This document shows positions 15,255 to 22,632 of a stretch of DNA of 27,901 nucleotides, one piece after another. The stretch is taken from positions 1-27,901 of the forward strand of contig CAZTXD010000036.1 of NCBI GenBank assembly GCA_964617995.1, given 5' to 3'. Every line of letters begins with the position of its first letter. Position 1 is the stretch's first letter. This DNA is from CAZTXD01 sp964617995. GTDB lineage: Bacteria > Actinomycetota > Acidimicrobiia > Spongiisociales > ZC4RG35. A program made the translations under genes and the position numbers. The notes beneath the pieces were generated by a model. The model was not told the origin of the DNA and did no database searches. It saw only the letters and a program-made list of their open reading frames with translations.

Positions 15255-15280
15255 GGAACGAAACCCCGAGCCCGGGCGTT
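15255..15280 (+). promoter_or_regulatory. Candidate SigR/SigH-type ECF promoter of whiB
   Basis: GGAAC (15255-15259), exactly 18 nt, then GTT (15278-15280). A start near 15287 would leave a short leader containing AAGGAGG. The -35 shares the palindrome TTCCCGGGAA with the divergent promoter. Confidence 0.5.
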
Positions 15281-15309
15281 GGATGGGTTCCTCACCAAGG
15301 AGGGTCGAC

Positions 15310-15579
15310 ATGACTGCCGAAGAGCACGACCTCGACATCGAGAATTGGCGCGAGGCGGCGGCTTGCGTCGACAGCGCCACGGACTTCTTCCCGGATCCTG
15401 CCGACATCGGGGCGATCTCAGCGGCCAAGGCCGTGTGTGCCACCTGCCCGGTGGCCGGTGAGTGCCTCACCTGGGCAGTGGAGACCAACCAGAGTGAGGG
15501 GATCTGGGGTGGCCACACGCCCACGGAACGCCGCTCCATCCGCCGCCGCTGGCTGGAGGAGATCCGCAGAGCCTCATAA
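15310..15579 (+). CDS. WhiB-family Fe-S transcriptional regulator
   Basis: Regulator of 89 residues, found only in Actinobacteria and their phages. Four cysteines bind a [4Fe-4S] cluster: Cys19, Cys43, Cys46, Cys52 (C-x23-C-x2-C-x5-C). The turn GIWGG (64-68) and a basic C-terminal helix (PTERRSIRRRWLEEIRR) follow. WhiB proteins sense redox or nitric oxide and usually act through the principal sigma factor. Which sub-family (WhiB1-7) cannot be fixed safely; the RRRW tail is not the AT-hook of WhiB7. Start is ATG 15310, with AAGGAGG about 6 nt before it; the frame is open upstream to 15235, but that part covers the promoter and lacks similarity. Divergent from the DsbA-family gene, with paired ECF-like promoters between them. 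Confidence 0.95.
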   Translation: MTAEEHDLDIENWREAAACVDSATDFFPDPADIGAISAAKAVCATCPVAGECLTWAVETNQSEGIWGGHTPTERRSIRRRWLEEIRRAS

Positions 15580-15590
15580 GTCGGAAGCCT

Positions 15591-15642
15591 CGTTTTCGCG
15601 CATCAAAGGCGCGCTATGGCGCGCATTTGATGCGCGAAAACG
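15591..15642. terminator. Long palindrome between convergent genes, probable two-way terminator
   Basis: Near-perfect 52-bp palindrome: outer arms CGTTTTCGCGCATCAAA (15591-15607) and its exact complement (15626-15642), one G/A mismatch, then inner arms GCGCGC (15609-15614, 15619-15624) around loop TATG. It lies 11 nt after the whiB stop and 6 nt beyond the 3' end of the convergent acyl-CoA dehydrogenase gene. There is no U tract on either strand. Confidence 0.65.
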
Positions 15643-15648
15643 GATCTG

Positions 15649-16866
15649 TCACGGCTCGAAGTGGGCTCCCGGCTCGTGACGGGAGAGCTCGGCGCGGGCG
15701 ATGGAACGGCGGTGCACTTCGTCGGGGCCGTCGGCGATCTGCAGCCACCGGGCCATGGCATAGAAGGAGGCCAGGGGCCAGTCCTCGGTGAACCCGGCTG
15801 CCCCGAAGAGCTGGATGGCTCGATCCGACACGAACTTGAGACACTCGGGCGCCGCCACCTTGATGGCGGCGATCTCGGATCGAGCCGCCTTGGTGCCCAC
15901 GGCATCGATCATCCAGGCGGCCTTCAGGACCAGCAGCCGGGCCTGCTCGATCCGGATCCGGGACTCGGCTATCCACTCTCGGATCACACCCTGATCGGAC
16001 AGCGGCTTCCCGAAGGTCACACGGCTCTGAGCGCGCCGACACATCAGCTCGAGGGCCCGCTCGGAGGCCCCGATGGCACGCATGCAGTGATGGATCCGAC
16101 CGGGACCCAGCCTCGCCTGGGCGATGGCGAACCCATCCCCCTCCTCCCCCAGCAGGTTGGCGATGGGCACCCGTACCCCCTCGAAACTGATCTGAGCATG
16201 TCCCCCTCGGTCCTGATACCCGAAGACCGTCGGTGTTCTCTCGATCACCATCCCCGGAGTCCCTATTGGAACGAGCACCATCGACTGCTGACGGTGTCGA
16301 TCCGCTCCGGGGTTGGTCACACCCATGACGATCGAGATGTGGCAGCGGGGCGAGGCGGCTCCCGAGATGAACCACTTGCGCCCGGTTATCACGTACTCGT
16401 CGCCGTCTCGCTCGATGCTGGTGGAGATGTTGGTGGCGTCGGAGCTGGCTACCGCCGGCTCCGTCATGGCGAAGCAGGAGCGGATCTCCCCGTCGAGAAG
16501 AGGAGCCAGCCACCGCTCCTTCTGGTCCTCGGTGCCGAACATATGGAGGATCTCCATGTTCCCGGTGTCGGGAGCCGAGCAGTTGAGCGCCTCGGGCGCC
16601 AGCTCCGGGCTTCGCCCGGTGATCTCGGCGAGCGGGGCGTACTCGAGGACGCTGAGACCCGACTCGTCGGGGAGGAAGAGGTTCCACAGACCTCGCTTAC
16701 GGGCCTCGGTCTTCAGCTCCTCGAGCACCGCCGGATGATGGTTGGGGTCACCGGCCTCGACCATCTCATGCCGATAGGTGGCCTCCGCCGGGTACACGTG
16801 GGATTCCATGAACCCGGTGAGGCCGCGCCGGTAGTCCTCGACCCTCTCGCTGAACCCGAACTCCAT
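15649..16866 (-). CDS. Acyl-CoA dehydrogenase (ACAD10/11-like)
   Basis: FAD-dependent acyl-CoA dehydrogenase of 405 residues, first step of beta-oxidation-type reactions, passing electrons to ETF. Three-domain layout: N-terminal helices to about 130; middle domain with SCFAMTEPAVASSDATNIST and the WFISGA motif; C-terminal helices with RVTFGKPLSDQGVIREWIAE and AIQLFGAAGFTEDWPLA. The late motif ADGPDEVHRRSIAR carries the position used as the base in ACAD10/11-type enzymes. Substrate chain length is not readable. Start ATG 16866 has AAAGG 6 nt upstream and gives the usual MEFGFSE N-terminus; ATG 16896 overlaps the -10 box and is rejected. Its own promoter is likely (TAACAT at 16896-16901). No ETF or thiolase gene is near. 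Confidence 0.93.
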   Translation of the reverse strand: MEFGFSERVEDYRRGLTGFMESHVYPAEATYRHEMVEAGDPNHHPAVLEELKTEARKRGLWNLFLPDESGLSVLEYAPLAEITGRSPELAPEALNCSAPDTGNMEILHMFGTEDQKERWLAPLLDGEIRSCFAMTEPAVASSDATNISTSIERDGDEYVITGRKWFISGAASPRCHISIVMGVTNPGADRHRQQSMVLVPIGTPGMVIERTPTVFGYQDRGGHAQISFEGVRVPIANLLGEEGDGFAIAQARLGPGRIHHCMRAIGASERALELMCRRAQSRVTFGKPLSDQGVIREWIAESRIRIEQARLLVLKAAWMIDAVGTKAARSEIAAIKVAAPECLKFVSDRAIQLFGAAGFTEDWPLASFYAMARWLQIADGPDEVHRRSIARAELSRHEPGAHFEP

Positions 16867-16895
16867 CGAATACCTTTCTGGCGGAACCGGCGCCA

Positions 16896-16901
16896 ATGTT
16901 A
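16896..16901 (-). promoter_or_regulatory. -10 box of the acyl-CoA dehydrogenase gene
   Basis: TAACAT on the minus strand in the 43-nt gap after the M50 gene. A start near 16889 leaves about 22 nt of leader with an AAAGG ribosome site. -35 not clear. Confidence 0.4.
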
Positions 16902-16909
16902 CGGTCCGG

Positions 16910-17632
16910 TCACTCAGGGGGGTCGGCCCGGTCTTCGGGCGTCGCCGGGGCCGCCTCGCCGTCCTCGTAGTCGAAGCGGTCCGGTAGCTCCACCGAGCCG
17001 GGAGCTACGTAGCGACTGATCTCAGCCCAGGCCATGAACCCGGCGAGAGCGGCCGCGAAGAGGAAGCGGAAGTAGAGGGCCGCGCCCAACGCGGCCAGCG
17101 TCGTCACCAGGAAGACCACCGAGGCGATCCTGTCGGCACGATTGGGGAAGGCGAGATCCAGGAAGGCGAGCACGAGATGGCCTCCGTCGAGCGGTCGGAT
17201 GGGAAGCCAGTTGAGCACTCCCCAGCCCACGTTGACCCACACGACCATCAGCACGATCGACACCGCCGTCGGCCCCCACGGTCGAGTCGCCAGGAAGGCG
17301 CCGAGGACGAGTAGCCCCAGGACGATGCCCACCGCCGATCCGGCGCCTGCCACCAATGCCCGGCGTCCCGGTGACAACGTCCCCTGTGGCATGACCCAGC
17401 GCGTGAACCCGCCCAGGGTTGTCAGCGTGACCGACACCTCGGCGCCGAAACGACGCGCCGACAGGGCATGGCCCATTTCGTGGGCCAGTACCGAGAGGAA
17501 GACGATGGCCACCCACGCTGCCAGCAAGGCGCGGTCGGCGAGCCCGAGCCCGAGAAGGAACGCCACCAACCAGAACGAGGGGCGAACCGTCACAGGAATG
17601 CCCCGTAGGGAAAAACGAATCACCGCCTCCAT
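16910..17632 (-). CDS. Site-2 protease family (M50) intramembrane metalloprotease
   Basis: Zinc metalloprotease embedded in the membrane, 240 residues. The catalytic motif is AHEMGH (His51, Glu52, His55) in a hydrophobic helix; the third zinc ligand comes from NWLPIRPLDGGHL (Asp149). There are about six hydrophobic segments, no PDZ and no CBS domain, so this is a minimal member of the SpoIVFB/Rip3-like branch. Members cut membrane-bound regulators such as anti-sigma factors; no candidate substrate is adjacent. The C-terminus (about 215-240) is acidic and cytoplasmic-looking. Start ATG 17632 gives MEAVIRFSLRGIPVTVRPSF, typical of the family; the longer frame to 17710 would overlap the divergent M20 start and is rejected. 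No clear ribosome site. Confidence 0.92.
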   Translation of the reverse strand: MEAVIRFSLRGIPVTVRPSFWLVAFLLGLGLADRALLAAWVAIVFLSVLAHEMGHALSARRFGAEVSVTLTTLGGFTRWVMPQGTLSPGRRALVAGAGSAVGIVLGLLVLGAFLATRPWGPTAVSIVLMVVWVNVGWGVLNWLPIRPLDGGHLVLAFLDLAFPNRADRIASVVFLVTTLAALGAALYFRFLFAAALAGFMAWAEISRYVAPGSVELPDRFDYEDGEAAPATPEDRADPPE

Positions 17633-17691
17633 GATGGTTGCCGGCCGACGAGTATGCGGTAATCGACGATCCGACTCCCCCAGGGCGTCGA

Positions 17692-17697
17692 TACCAT
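17692..17697 (+). promoter_or_regulatory. -10 box for a probable leaderless M20 peptidase mRNA
   Basis: TACCAT, 7 nt, then ATG 17705, with no Shine-Dalgarno sequence. It lies in the 72-nt divergent gap with the M50 gene. Confidence 0.45.
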
Positions 17698-17704
17698 CGA
17701 GCCG

Positions 17705-19054
17705 ATGCACGATGATCTCGTTTCATCGACCGAGAGCGACTTTCCCTTCCTGCGCGACGTGCTGGAGGATCTGGTGCGGATGCCTTCGGTGAGCGCGCCG
17801 GGCTACGACCCGAGAGGCGTGAGGGGGTCGGCGGAGCACATACGCGGGCTGCTCGAAGACGAGGGGCTGTCAGATGTGCGGCTGCTGGAGCTGGAGGACG
17901 CCCACCCGGCTGTGTTCGGCCAGATACCGGGGCCGGAGGGATCTCCCACGGTGCTCCTCTATGCCCATCACGACGTCCAGCCTCCCGGTCCCGTCTCCGC
18001 GTGGGAGACGGGACCGTTCGAGCCCCACGAGCGGGACGGCCGGTTGTTCGGGCGAGGAGTGAGCGACGACAAATCGGGGGTCGTCATGCACCTGGGTGCC
18101 ATCCGCGCTTTCGGGGGCAGGCCCCCCGTCGGTGTCAAGGTCTTCATCGAAGGCGAGGAGGAGATCGGGTCACGGCACCTGTCGAAGTTCCTCGACGCCT
18201 ACGCCGACCTGCTCGAAGCCGACGTGATCGTCATCGCCGATGCCGGGAACTGGCGGGTGGGGATACCGGCACTGACGACCTCGTTGCGGGGGATAGTCGG
18301 AGTCGAGGTCGAGGTGCGGACTCTCCGCTCCGCCCAGCATTCCGGACTATTCGGCGGCCTCTACCCGGATGCCCTCACGACTCTGTGCCGTCTCCTCGCC
18401 ACCCTCCATCGGGACGACGGATCGGTGGCGGTGCCGGGCCTCGTGTCCGAGGAGGTAGAGGGTCTCGACCTGGGCGATGAGGAGGCCTCGGAGCTGGCCG
18501 GGGCGGTCGATGGGCTGCATTCCCTCGGGACGGGTTCGCTGGTCTCACGCATGTGGACACGACCCGCCATCTCCGTTCTCGCCATCGACGCTCCCCCTAT
18601 CTCCGAGGCAATCAACCAGCTCGTCCCGGCGGCGCGGGCGAAGGTGAGCATGCGGACGGCACCCGGCCAGGACATCCCCACAGCCGTCGAGGCGCTCCGC
18701 TCCCATCTCGAGGCGAACGTCCCCTGGGGGGCGGAGCTGACCATCCGGGAGTCCGAGAGCGGCCGGGGGTTCTCTCTGGCTACCGGGGGGCCCGCCTTCG
18801 AGGCGTGGAAGGAGGGCATGCGCCTGGCCTGGGGAACCGAGCCCGTCGAGATGGGAGTGGGTGGGTCGATTCCGTTCGTGGCATCGTTTGCCGAGAAGCT
18901 GCCCGGAGCTCCGATCCTCCTCACGGGGGCCGGCGACCCTTCCTCATCGGTGCACGCTCCCAACGAGTCCCAGGATCTCGCCGACCTGCGCAGGGCGATA
19001 CTGGCCGAAGCCATCGCTCTTCGGGTGCTCGCCACCCGGGAGCTGCCGGCTTAG
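17705..19054 (+). CDS. M20-family metallopeptidase (dipeptidase type)
   Basis: Di-zinc aminoacyl hydrolase of 449 residues, cytoplasmic. Metal and catalytic motifs in order: YAHHDVQPPGP (86-96), GRGVSDDKSG (116-125) with the bridging aspartate, EGEEEIGS (149-156) with the general-base glutamate, IADAGNW, and SSSVHAPNE near the C-terminus with the last histidine ligand. The dimerisation lid lies between (about 195-310), with QHSGLFGG. It resembles the CNDP/dipeptidase branch often annotated 'dipeptidase' or 'M20/M25/M40 family'; the true substrate is unknown. Stands alone; divergent from the M50 protease. Convergent with trmL across 37 nt, in which I see no convincing terminator hairpin. Confidence 0.93.
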   Translation: MHDDLVSSTESDFPFLRDVLEDLVRMPSVSAPGYDPRGVRGSAEHIRGLLEDEGLSDVRLLELEDAHPAVFGQIPGPEGSPTVLLYAHHDVQPPGPVSAWETGPFEPHERDGRLFGRGVSDDKSGVVMHLGAIRAFGGRPPVGVKVFIEGEEEIGSRHLSKFLDAYADLLEADVIVIADAGNWRVGIPALTTSLRGIVGVEVEVRTLRSAQHSGLFGGLYPDALTTLCRLLATLHRDDGSVAVPGLVSEEVEGLDLGDEEASELAGAVDGLHSLGTGSLVSRMWTRPAISVLAIDAPPISEAINQLVPAARAKVSMRTAPGQDIPTAVEALRSHLEANVPWGAELTIRESESGRGFSLATGGPAFEAWKEGMRLAWGTEPVEMGVGGSIPFVASFAEKLPGAPILLTGAGDPSSSVHAPNESQDLADLRRAILAEAIALRVLATRELPA

Positions 19055-19091
19055 GCCCGCTGCGGCGCCGCCCGTCGCTCGCCACTCTCCT

Positions 19092-19583
19092 CTAGGGGGC
19101 GATGGATGCACTGGCCGCCTCGTCTGATCCGGCGTAGCCGTTCTGGCGCCACGCCTCGTAGACGACGAGGGCGGCGGCGTTGGAGAGGTTGAGCGATCGC
19201 ACCCCCGCCACCATGGGTATGCGCAGGCGTCGACTCACCCAGGGGTGGCGCCGTATGCGGGGCGGGAGACCATCCGACTCCCGACCGAAGAGGAACACGT
19301 CACCGGGTCGGAACCGGACCCGGTCATAGCTGACCTCACCGTCCACCGTGAAGGCGTAGACGCGGCGATCGCCCAGCGCCTGCCGGCACGCCTCCACATC
19401 GGCGTGAACGGTCACCACCGCCTTGTCCCTGTAGTCCATCCCGGCGCGCCGGAGCCGGGTGTCGTCGAGTGTGAATCCGAGCGGTTCTATCAGGTGGAGA
19501 CGACACCCGGTCACGGCGGCGAGCCGCATGGCATTCCCGGTGTTGGGGGGGATCTCGGGCTGGTGGAAGACGATCTCGAACAC
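19092..19583 (-). CDS. trmL: tRNA (cytidine/uridine-34-2'-O)-methyltransferase
   Basis: SPOUT-class RNA methyltransferase of 163 residues that methylates the wobble ribose of tRNA-Leu in E. coli. Matches TrmL over its length: HQPEIPPNTGNAMRLAAVTG at the N-terminus, LIEPLGFTLDDTRLRRAGMDY, the first knot motif FLFGRESDGLPP, and the SAM-binding knot IPMVAGVRSLNLSNAAAL followed by VVYEAWRQNGY. Starts with GTG 19583, only 4 nt after the nucS stop, so it is the second gene of that unit. Normal length. The family assignment is firm; the exact tRNA target is assumed from homology. Confidence 0.95.
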   Translation of the reverse strand: MFEIVFHQPEIPPNTGNAMRLAAVTGCRLHLIEPLGFTLDDTRLRRAGMDYRDKAVVTVHADVEACRQALGDRRVYAFTVDGEVSYDRVRFRPGDVFLFGRESDGLPPRIRRHPWVSRRLRIPMVAGVRSLNLSNAAALVVYEAWRQNGYAGSDEAASASIAP

Positions 19584-19587
19584 GGGC

Positions 19588-20256
19588 TCAGTGGAGGTCG
19601 AAGAGTCGGGGACGGGACGACTCGACGCGCCGCAGCTCGTCGTAGTCGACTTCCATGGTCTCGATCCCGCGTGCTTCCGCCAGGGTCCTGGCCTGGGGAG
19701 TTATCGACTGGGCGACCAGCATTCCCCGCACGGGGGCGAGGCGCGGATCCAGATCCAGGAGCTCGACGTAGCGAGCCACCTGCTCCACCCCGTCGATCTC
19801 GCCTCTCCGTTTGATCTCGATGGCGACGGTCCTGCCGGTGGAGTCTACGCCCAGCAGGTCCACGGGGCCGAGTGGGGTCGGATACTCGCGGCGGATCAGG
19901 CCGAGCCCAGCTTCGAGAGCCCAGAGTCGATCGGCCAGAAGCTCCTGGAGGTGGGACTCGACCCCGTCCTTGCGCAGACCGGGATCGTCTCCCAGGGAAT
20001 GGGAGATGTCGGAGAGGACCTCGTGGAGGGTGATCACCAATCGCTCGCCCTTTGGATTGGTCACCTCCCAGCGGCCATCACCCTCCACCAGGGCGTTCGG
20101 CGCGTTCATCCAGTTCAGGGGTTTGTAGGCGCCGCCGTCGGCGTGAACGGCGACACAACCATCTGCCTTCACCATCAGGAGACGCACCGCTTCGGGAAGG
20201 TGGGCGGTCAGACGGCCTTCGTAGTCGACGGAGCATCGGGCGATGACGAGACGCAT
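19588..20256 (-). CDS. nucS: Mismatch-specific endonuclease NucS/EndoMS
   Basis: DNA endonuclease of 222 residues that cuts both strands at G-T, G-G and T-T mismatches and replaces MutS/MutL repair in many Actinobacteria and Archaea. N-terminal dimer/DNA-binding domain with MRLVIARCSVDYEGRLTAHL and YKPLNWMN; C-terminal RecB-like nuclease with REYPTPLGPVDLLGVD (Asp133) and VAIEIKRRGEIDGVEQ (Glu147, Lys149). The C-terminal RLF is the part thought to contact the sliding clamp; here it is followed by three extra residues (DLH). Start ATG 20256 agrees with mycobacterial NucS; TACCCT lies 10 nt upstream. Forms a unit with trmL. One of the best taxonomic markers in the window. Confidence 0.97.
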   Translation of the reverse strand: MRLVIARCSVDYEGRLTAHLPEAVRLLMVKADGCVAVHADGGAYKPLNWMNAPNALVEGDGRWEVTNPKGERLVITLHEVLSDISHSLGDDPGLRKDGVESHLQELLADRLWALEAGLGLIRREYPTPLGPVDLLGVDSTGRTVAIEIKRRGEIDGVEQVARYVELLDLDPRLAPVRGMLVAQSITPQARTLAEARGIETMEVDYDELRRVESSRPRLFDLH

Positions 20257-20266
20257 GGTTCGGCTC

Positions 20267-20272
20267 AGGGTA
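20267..20272 (-). promoter_or_regulatory. -10 box of the nucS-trmL unit
   Basis: TACCCT on the minus strand, 10 nt before ATG 20256. No Shine-Dalgarno sequence, so the leader is very short. The rest of the 118-nt gap to the MFS gene shows nothing clear. Confidence 0.35.
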
Positions 20273-20374
20273 GAGGCACACTGACGGCAGCTTCTCCGGG
20301 GTCGGTCCCGTCGTTCCAGCGGCATCCCGGGAGTCGCCCGCCACCTGGCCCCTCAGGGTCTGTCGGGTCACCGA

Positions 20375-21538
20375 TCATCCCGCCAGGACCGCCTCCTCCC
20401 GTACTTTGCGTCCCACCCAGGCTGCCGAGGTGCCGAGCATGACCACCACTGCCCAGCCCGGGCGGTAGGTCCCCAGCAGGTCGACGGAGCCGCCCATGAG
20501 TGGGGCACCGACCGCCATTCCTCCCAGGAACCCGGCCATCATCACACCAGAGCCACGTCCGGCACCTCCCTCGGGAGACAGCTCCATGACCGCCAGGTTG
20601 GCGACGACGTTCCAAGCCATGGGACCCAGGCCCATGAGGATCGCCGCGGGCCACAGCCAGCCGCCCGAGGGGGCGAGGGCCATGACGGCTGCCGATAGCG
20701 CGGTGAGAGCGGCCATGGCCACGAGGGTGCGATGATGGCCGAAGAACCGCTCCGACAGAGTCCCCGCCGCCAGGCGGGTGAGGAAGCCCACACCGGCGAA
20801 GACAGACACGAGGGCTCCACCTGCTTCGGTGCTGAGGGAGAACGCTTCGGAGGCGTATGACGGCAGGTAAGTGAACATGCTCCCCGCAGCCAGCCCCAAC
20901 AGAGCTGCATACACCGCCAGCCGCATCACCACCGGGGGCGAAGGACCCCGCTTGACGGTGCGAGGGACCGCCGGCACCGGACGGCCCCTGACGAGCATCG
21001 CCAGGATGCCGAGGCCGATGGCGGGCACACTCGCAGCCAGCGCAACCGTACCTCGCCAACCCAGCGACGACAGCGCTCCCAGGGGCAGCACCAGCCCCCC
21101 GAGGAAGTTGCCCGCCTGCACACCTGCTTGTTTGACGCCGGTGAGCAGTCCCCGGCGACCCTGTTCTGCCTGGGTCATTATCAGCCGGTTGGTGGCCGGA
21201 TTGGCCATGGCCTGGGCGATACCGCCGAAGACGGCGGCCCCGGCGAGCCACACGTAGCCGGGTGATCCGCTCATCGCCAGGAAACCCACCCCGGCAATGG
21301 CCAGGGTGGCGGCCGTCGAATGCCGGGGAGCAAGCCGATCACCGATCGTTCCCGAAACGGGTGACAGCAGCGAGCCGACCGCGGTCACCACCGTCACCAG
21401 CGCTCCGATCTGCCATCGGGCGACCCCGAACTCGGCCCGCAATGGAGTGGCGAGGACGGAGAACACCGCCGGGGCGAAGGTCGATGAGGCCATGGTCGCC
21501 GCCAGGACGAAGCCGAGACCGAGTCGTCGAGCACTCAT
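20375..21538 (-). CDS. Major facilitator superfamily transporter
   Basis: Inner-membrane transporter of 387 residues with twelve predicted hydrophobic segments, split into two halves by a basic loop (about 185-200, VPRTVKRGPSPP). The MFS loop 2-3 signature is present in weak form as GTIGDRLAPRHS near residue 63-74, and the loop 8-9 counterpart as GTLSERFFGHHR. The helix-4/5 region NRLIMTQAEQGRRGLLTGVKQ, here given in part, fits the cyanate/nitrate-type and related MFS groups, but no substrate can be named. Start ATG 21538, with TACCGT 9 nt upstream; the longer frame to 21586 crosses that box and is rejected. Divergent from the beta-propeller gene. Confidence 0.9.
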   Translation of the reverse strand: MSARRLGLGFVLAATMASSTFAPAVFSVLATPLRAEFGVARWQIGALVTVVTAVGSLLSPVSGTIGDRLAPRHSTAATLAIAGVGFLAMSGSPGYVWLAGAAVFGGIAQAMANPATNRLIMTQAEQGRRGLLTGVKQAGVQAGNFLGGLVLPLGALSSLGWRGTVALAASVPAIGLGILAMLVRGRPVPAVPRTVKRGPSPPVVMRLAVYAALLGLAAGSMFTYLPSYASEAFSLSTEAGGALVSVFAGVGFLTRLAAGTLSERFFGHHRTLVAMAALTALSAAVMALAPSGGWLWPAAILMGLGPMAWNVVANLAVMELSPEGGAGRGSGVMMAGFLGGMAVGAPLMGGSVDLLGTYRPGWAVVVMLGTSAAWVGRKVREEAVLAG

Positions 21539-21547
21539 GTGGGGAGA

Positions 21548-21553
21548 ACGGTA
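21548..21553 (-). promoter_or_regulatory. -10 box of the MFS gene
   Basis: TACCGT on the minus strand, 9 nt before ATG 21538, no Shine-Dalgarno sequence. Confidence 0.35.
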
Positions 21554-21605
21554 GAGCCGTTGTCGGTGACCGTGGGCACCGCCCACTGCGCTGGAGTTTT
21601 CCCGC

Positions 21606-21611
21606 TAGGTT
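21606..21611 (+). promoter_or_regulatory. -10 box of the beta-propeller gene
   Basis: TAGGTT, 7 nt, then ATG 21619. The intervening GGAG is too close to act well as a ribosome site if transcription starts at the ATG, so the mRNA is probably leaderless. Confidence 0.4.
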
Positions 21612-21618
21612 GGAGCTG

Positions 21619-22632
21619 ATGTTGATCGCCGTCGGCACCGAGAAAGGCGGTTACCTCGTCGATGCGGCCAGCGAGGAGGTGACCGGCCCCGTCTTCCCGG
21701 GGTGGAAGGTCACCGCGTTCGGCGGCTCCCCGAACGGCGACACCCTCGCCGCCGTCGGCTCGAACTGGTTCGGGGCGGCCCTCCACAGCAGCCCGGATCT
21801 GGACCAGTGGAACCAGCTCGATGGCGCCCCCAGCTATGGGGAGGAACGGGAGCTGTCGCAGATCTGGACGCTGCACACGGTCGGGAGTCGAATGTTCGCC
21901 GGAGTGGCCGAGGCGGGCGTCTTCGTGTCCGACGACGGTGGCGCCTCCTGGAAGGGCCTCGCCGGCCTCAACGATCATCGGACCCGCCCGGATTGGATGC
22001 CCGGCCTGGGAGGCCTCTGCGCTCATCGCATACTCTCGGCGGGTGACACCGTCTGGGTGGCGATCTCCGCCGTGGGTCTCTTCAGGTCCGACGACGCCGG
22101 CCTCACCTGGAGTCTCAAAGACGAGGGTGTCCCCTCCGTCGCCGCGCCCGAGGGCCCGCGTCCCGAGGTGGGCTACTGCGTGCACAACGTCGACCACGAC
22201 CCTCGCGATCCACGCCGAATGTGGCGCCAGGACCACGCCGGGGTGTTCCGCAGCGAGGACGGGGGCGATCGATGGGAGAGGATCGAGAGCGGCCTTCCCG
22301 CCGGCTTCGGTTTCGTGATGCGCCGGGACCATGCCTCGGGGCGTCTGTTCGTGGTGCCTCTCCATTCCGACGCCAACCGTGTGCCGGTGGAAGGACGCTT
22401 TTGCGCGTACGTTTCCGACGATGACGGTGACAGCTGGCGCGTCTCCGGAACCGGCTGGCCGTCTACCCCGACGTTCACCAGCGTTCTCCGGGGAGCGGTG
22501 GCTGCCGACGGCGCCGGGACCATCGCCCTGGGTACCACCGGGGGTGATGTGTGGATCACCGACGACGCCGGGGACACGTGGCGCCGGATCGACGCCGGTT
22601 TCCCCCGGATCGGAGCTGTGGCCCTCCTCTGA
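21619..22632 (+). CDS. Asp-box (BNR-type) beta-propeller protein
   Basis: Protein of 337 residues built of sialidase/VPS10-type repeats. Five Asp-boxes are visible: VFVSDDGGASWKGL, LFRSDDAGLTWSL, VFRSEDGGDRWERI, AYVSDDDGDSWRV and VWITDDAGDTWRRI, all fitting S/T-x-D-x-G-x-x-W. No signal peptide or membrane helix, so it is probably cytoplasmic, unlike secreted sialidases. The catalytic arginine triad and Tyr/Glu pair of true sialidases are not recognisable, so an enzymatic role should not be assumed. Its stop shares a base with the ATG of the next gene (TGATG), a MoaD/ThiS-like protein. I recall such pairs in other actinobacteria, but no function is known to me. Five boxes fit a six- or seven-bladed propeller with degenerate blades. 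Confidence 0.88.
   Translation: MLIAVGTEKGGYLVDAASEEVTGPVFPGWKVTAFGGSPNGDTLAAVGSNWFGAALHSSPDLDQWNQLDGAPSYGEERELSQIWTLHTVGSRMFAGVAEAGVFVSDDGGASWKGLAGLNDHRTRPDWMPGLGGLCAHRILSAGDTVWVAISAVGLFRSDDAGLTWSLKDEGVPSVAAPEGPRPEVGYCVHNVDHDPRDPRRMWRQDHAGVFRSEDGGDRWERIESGLPAGFGFVMRRDHASGRLFVVPLHSDANRVPVEGRFCAYVSDDDGDSWRVSGTGWPSTPTFTSVLRGAVAADGAGTIALGTTGGDVWITDDAGDTWRRIDAGFPRIGAVALL

Noticed and set aside
15235..15309. Upstream start for WhiB
   Set aside because: Covers the ECF-type promoter; ATG 15310 has AAGGAGG and gives the normal WhiB length.
15661..17019. Plus-strand reading frame of 452 codons
   Set aside because: Antisense to the acyl-CoA dehydrogenase and part of the M50 gene.
21556..21580. Sixth copy of the heptamer repeat
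   Set aside because: Only two loose units (CCGTTGT, CGGTGAC); too weak to count.
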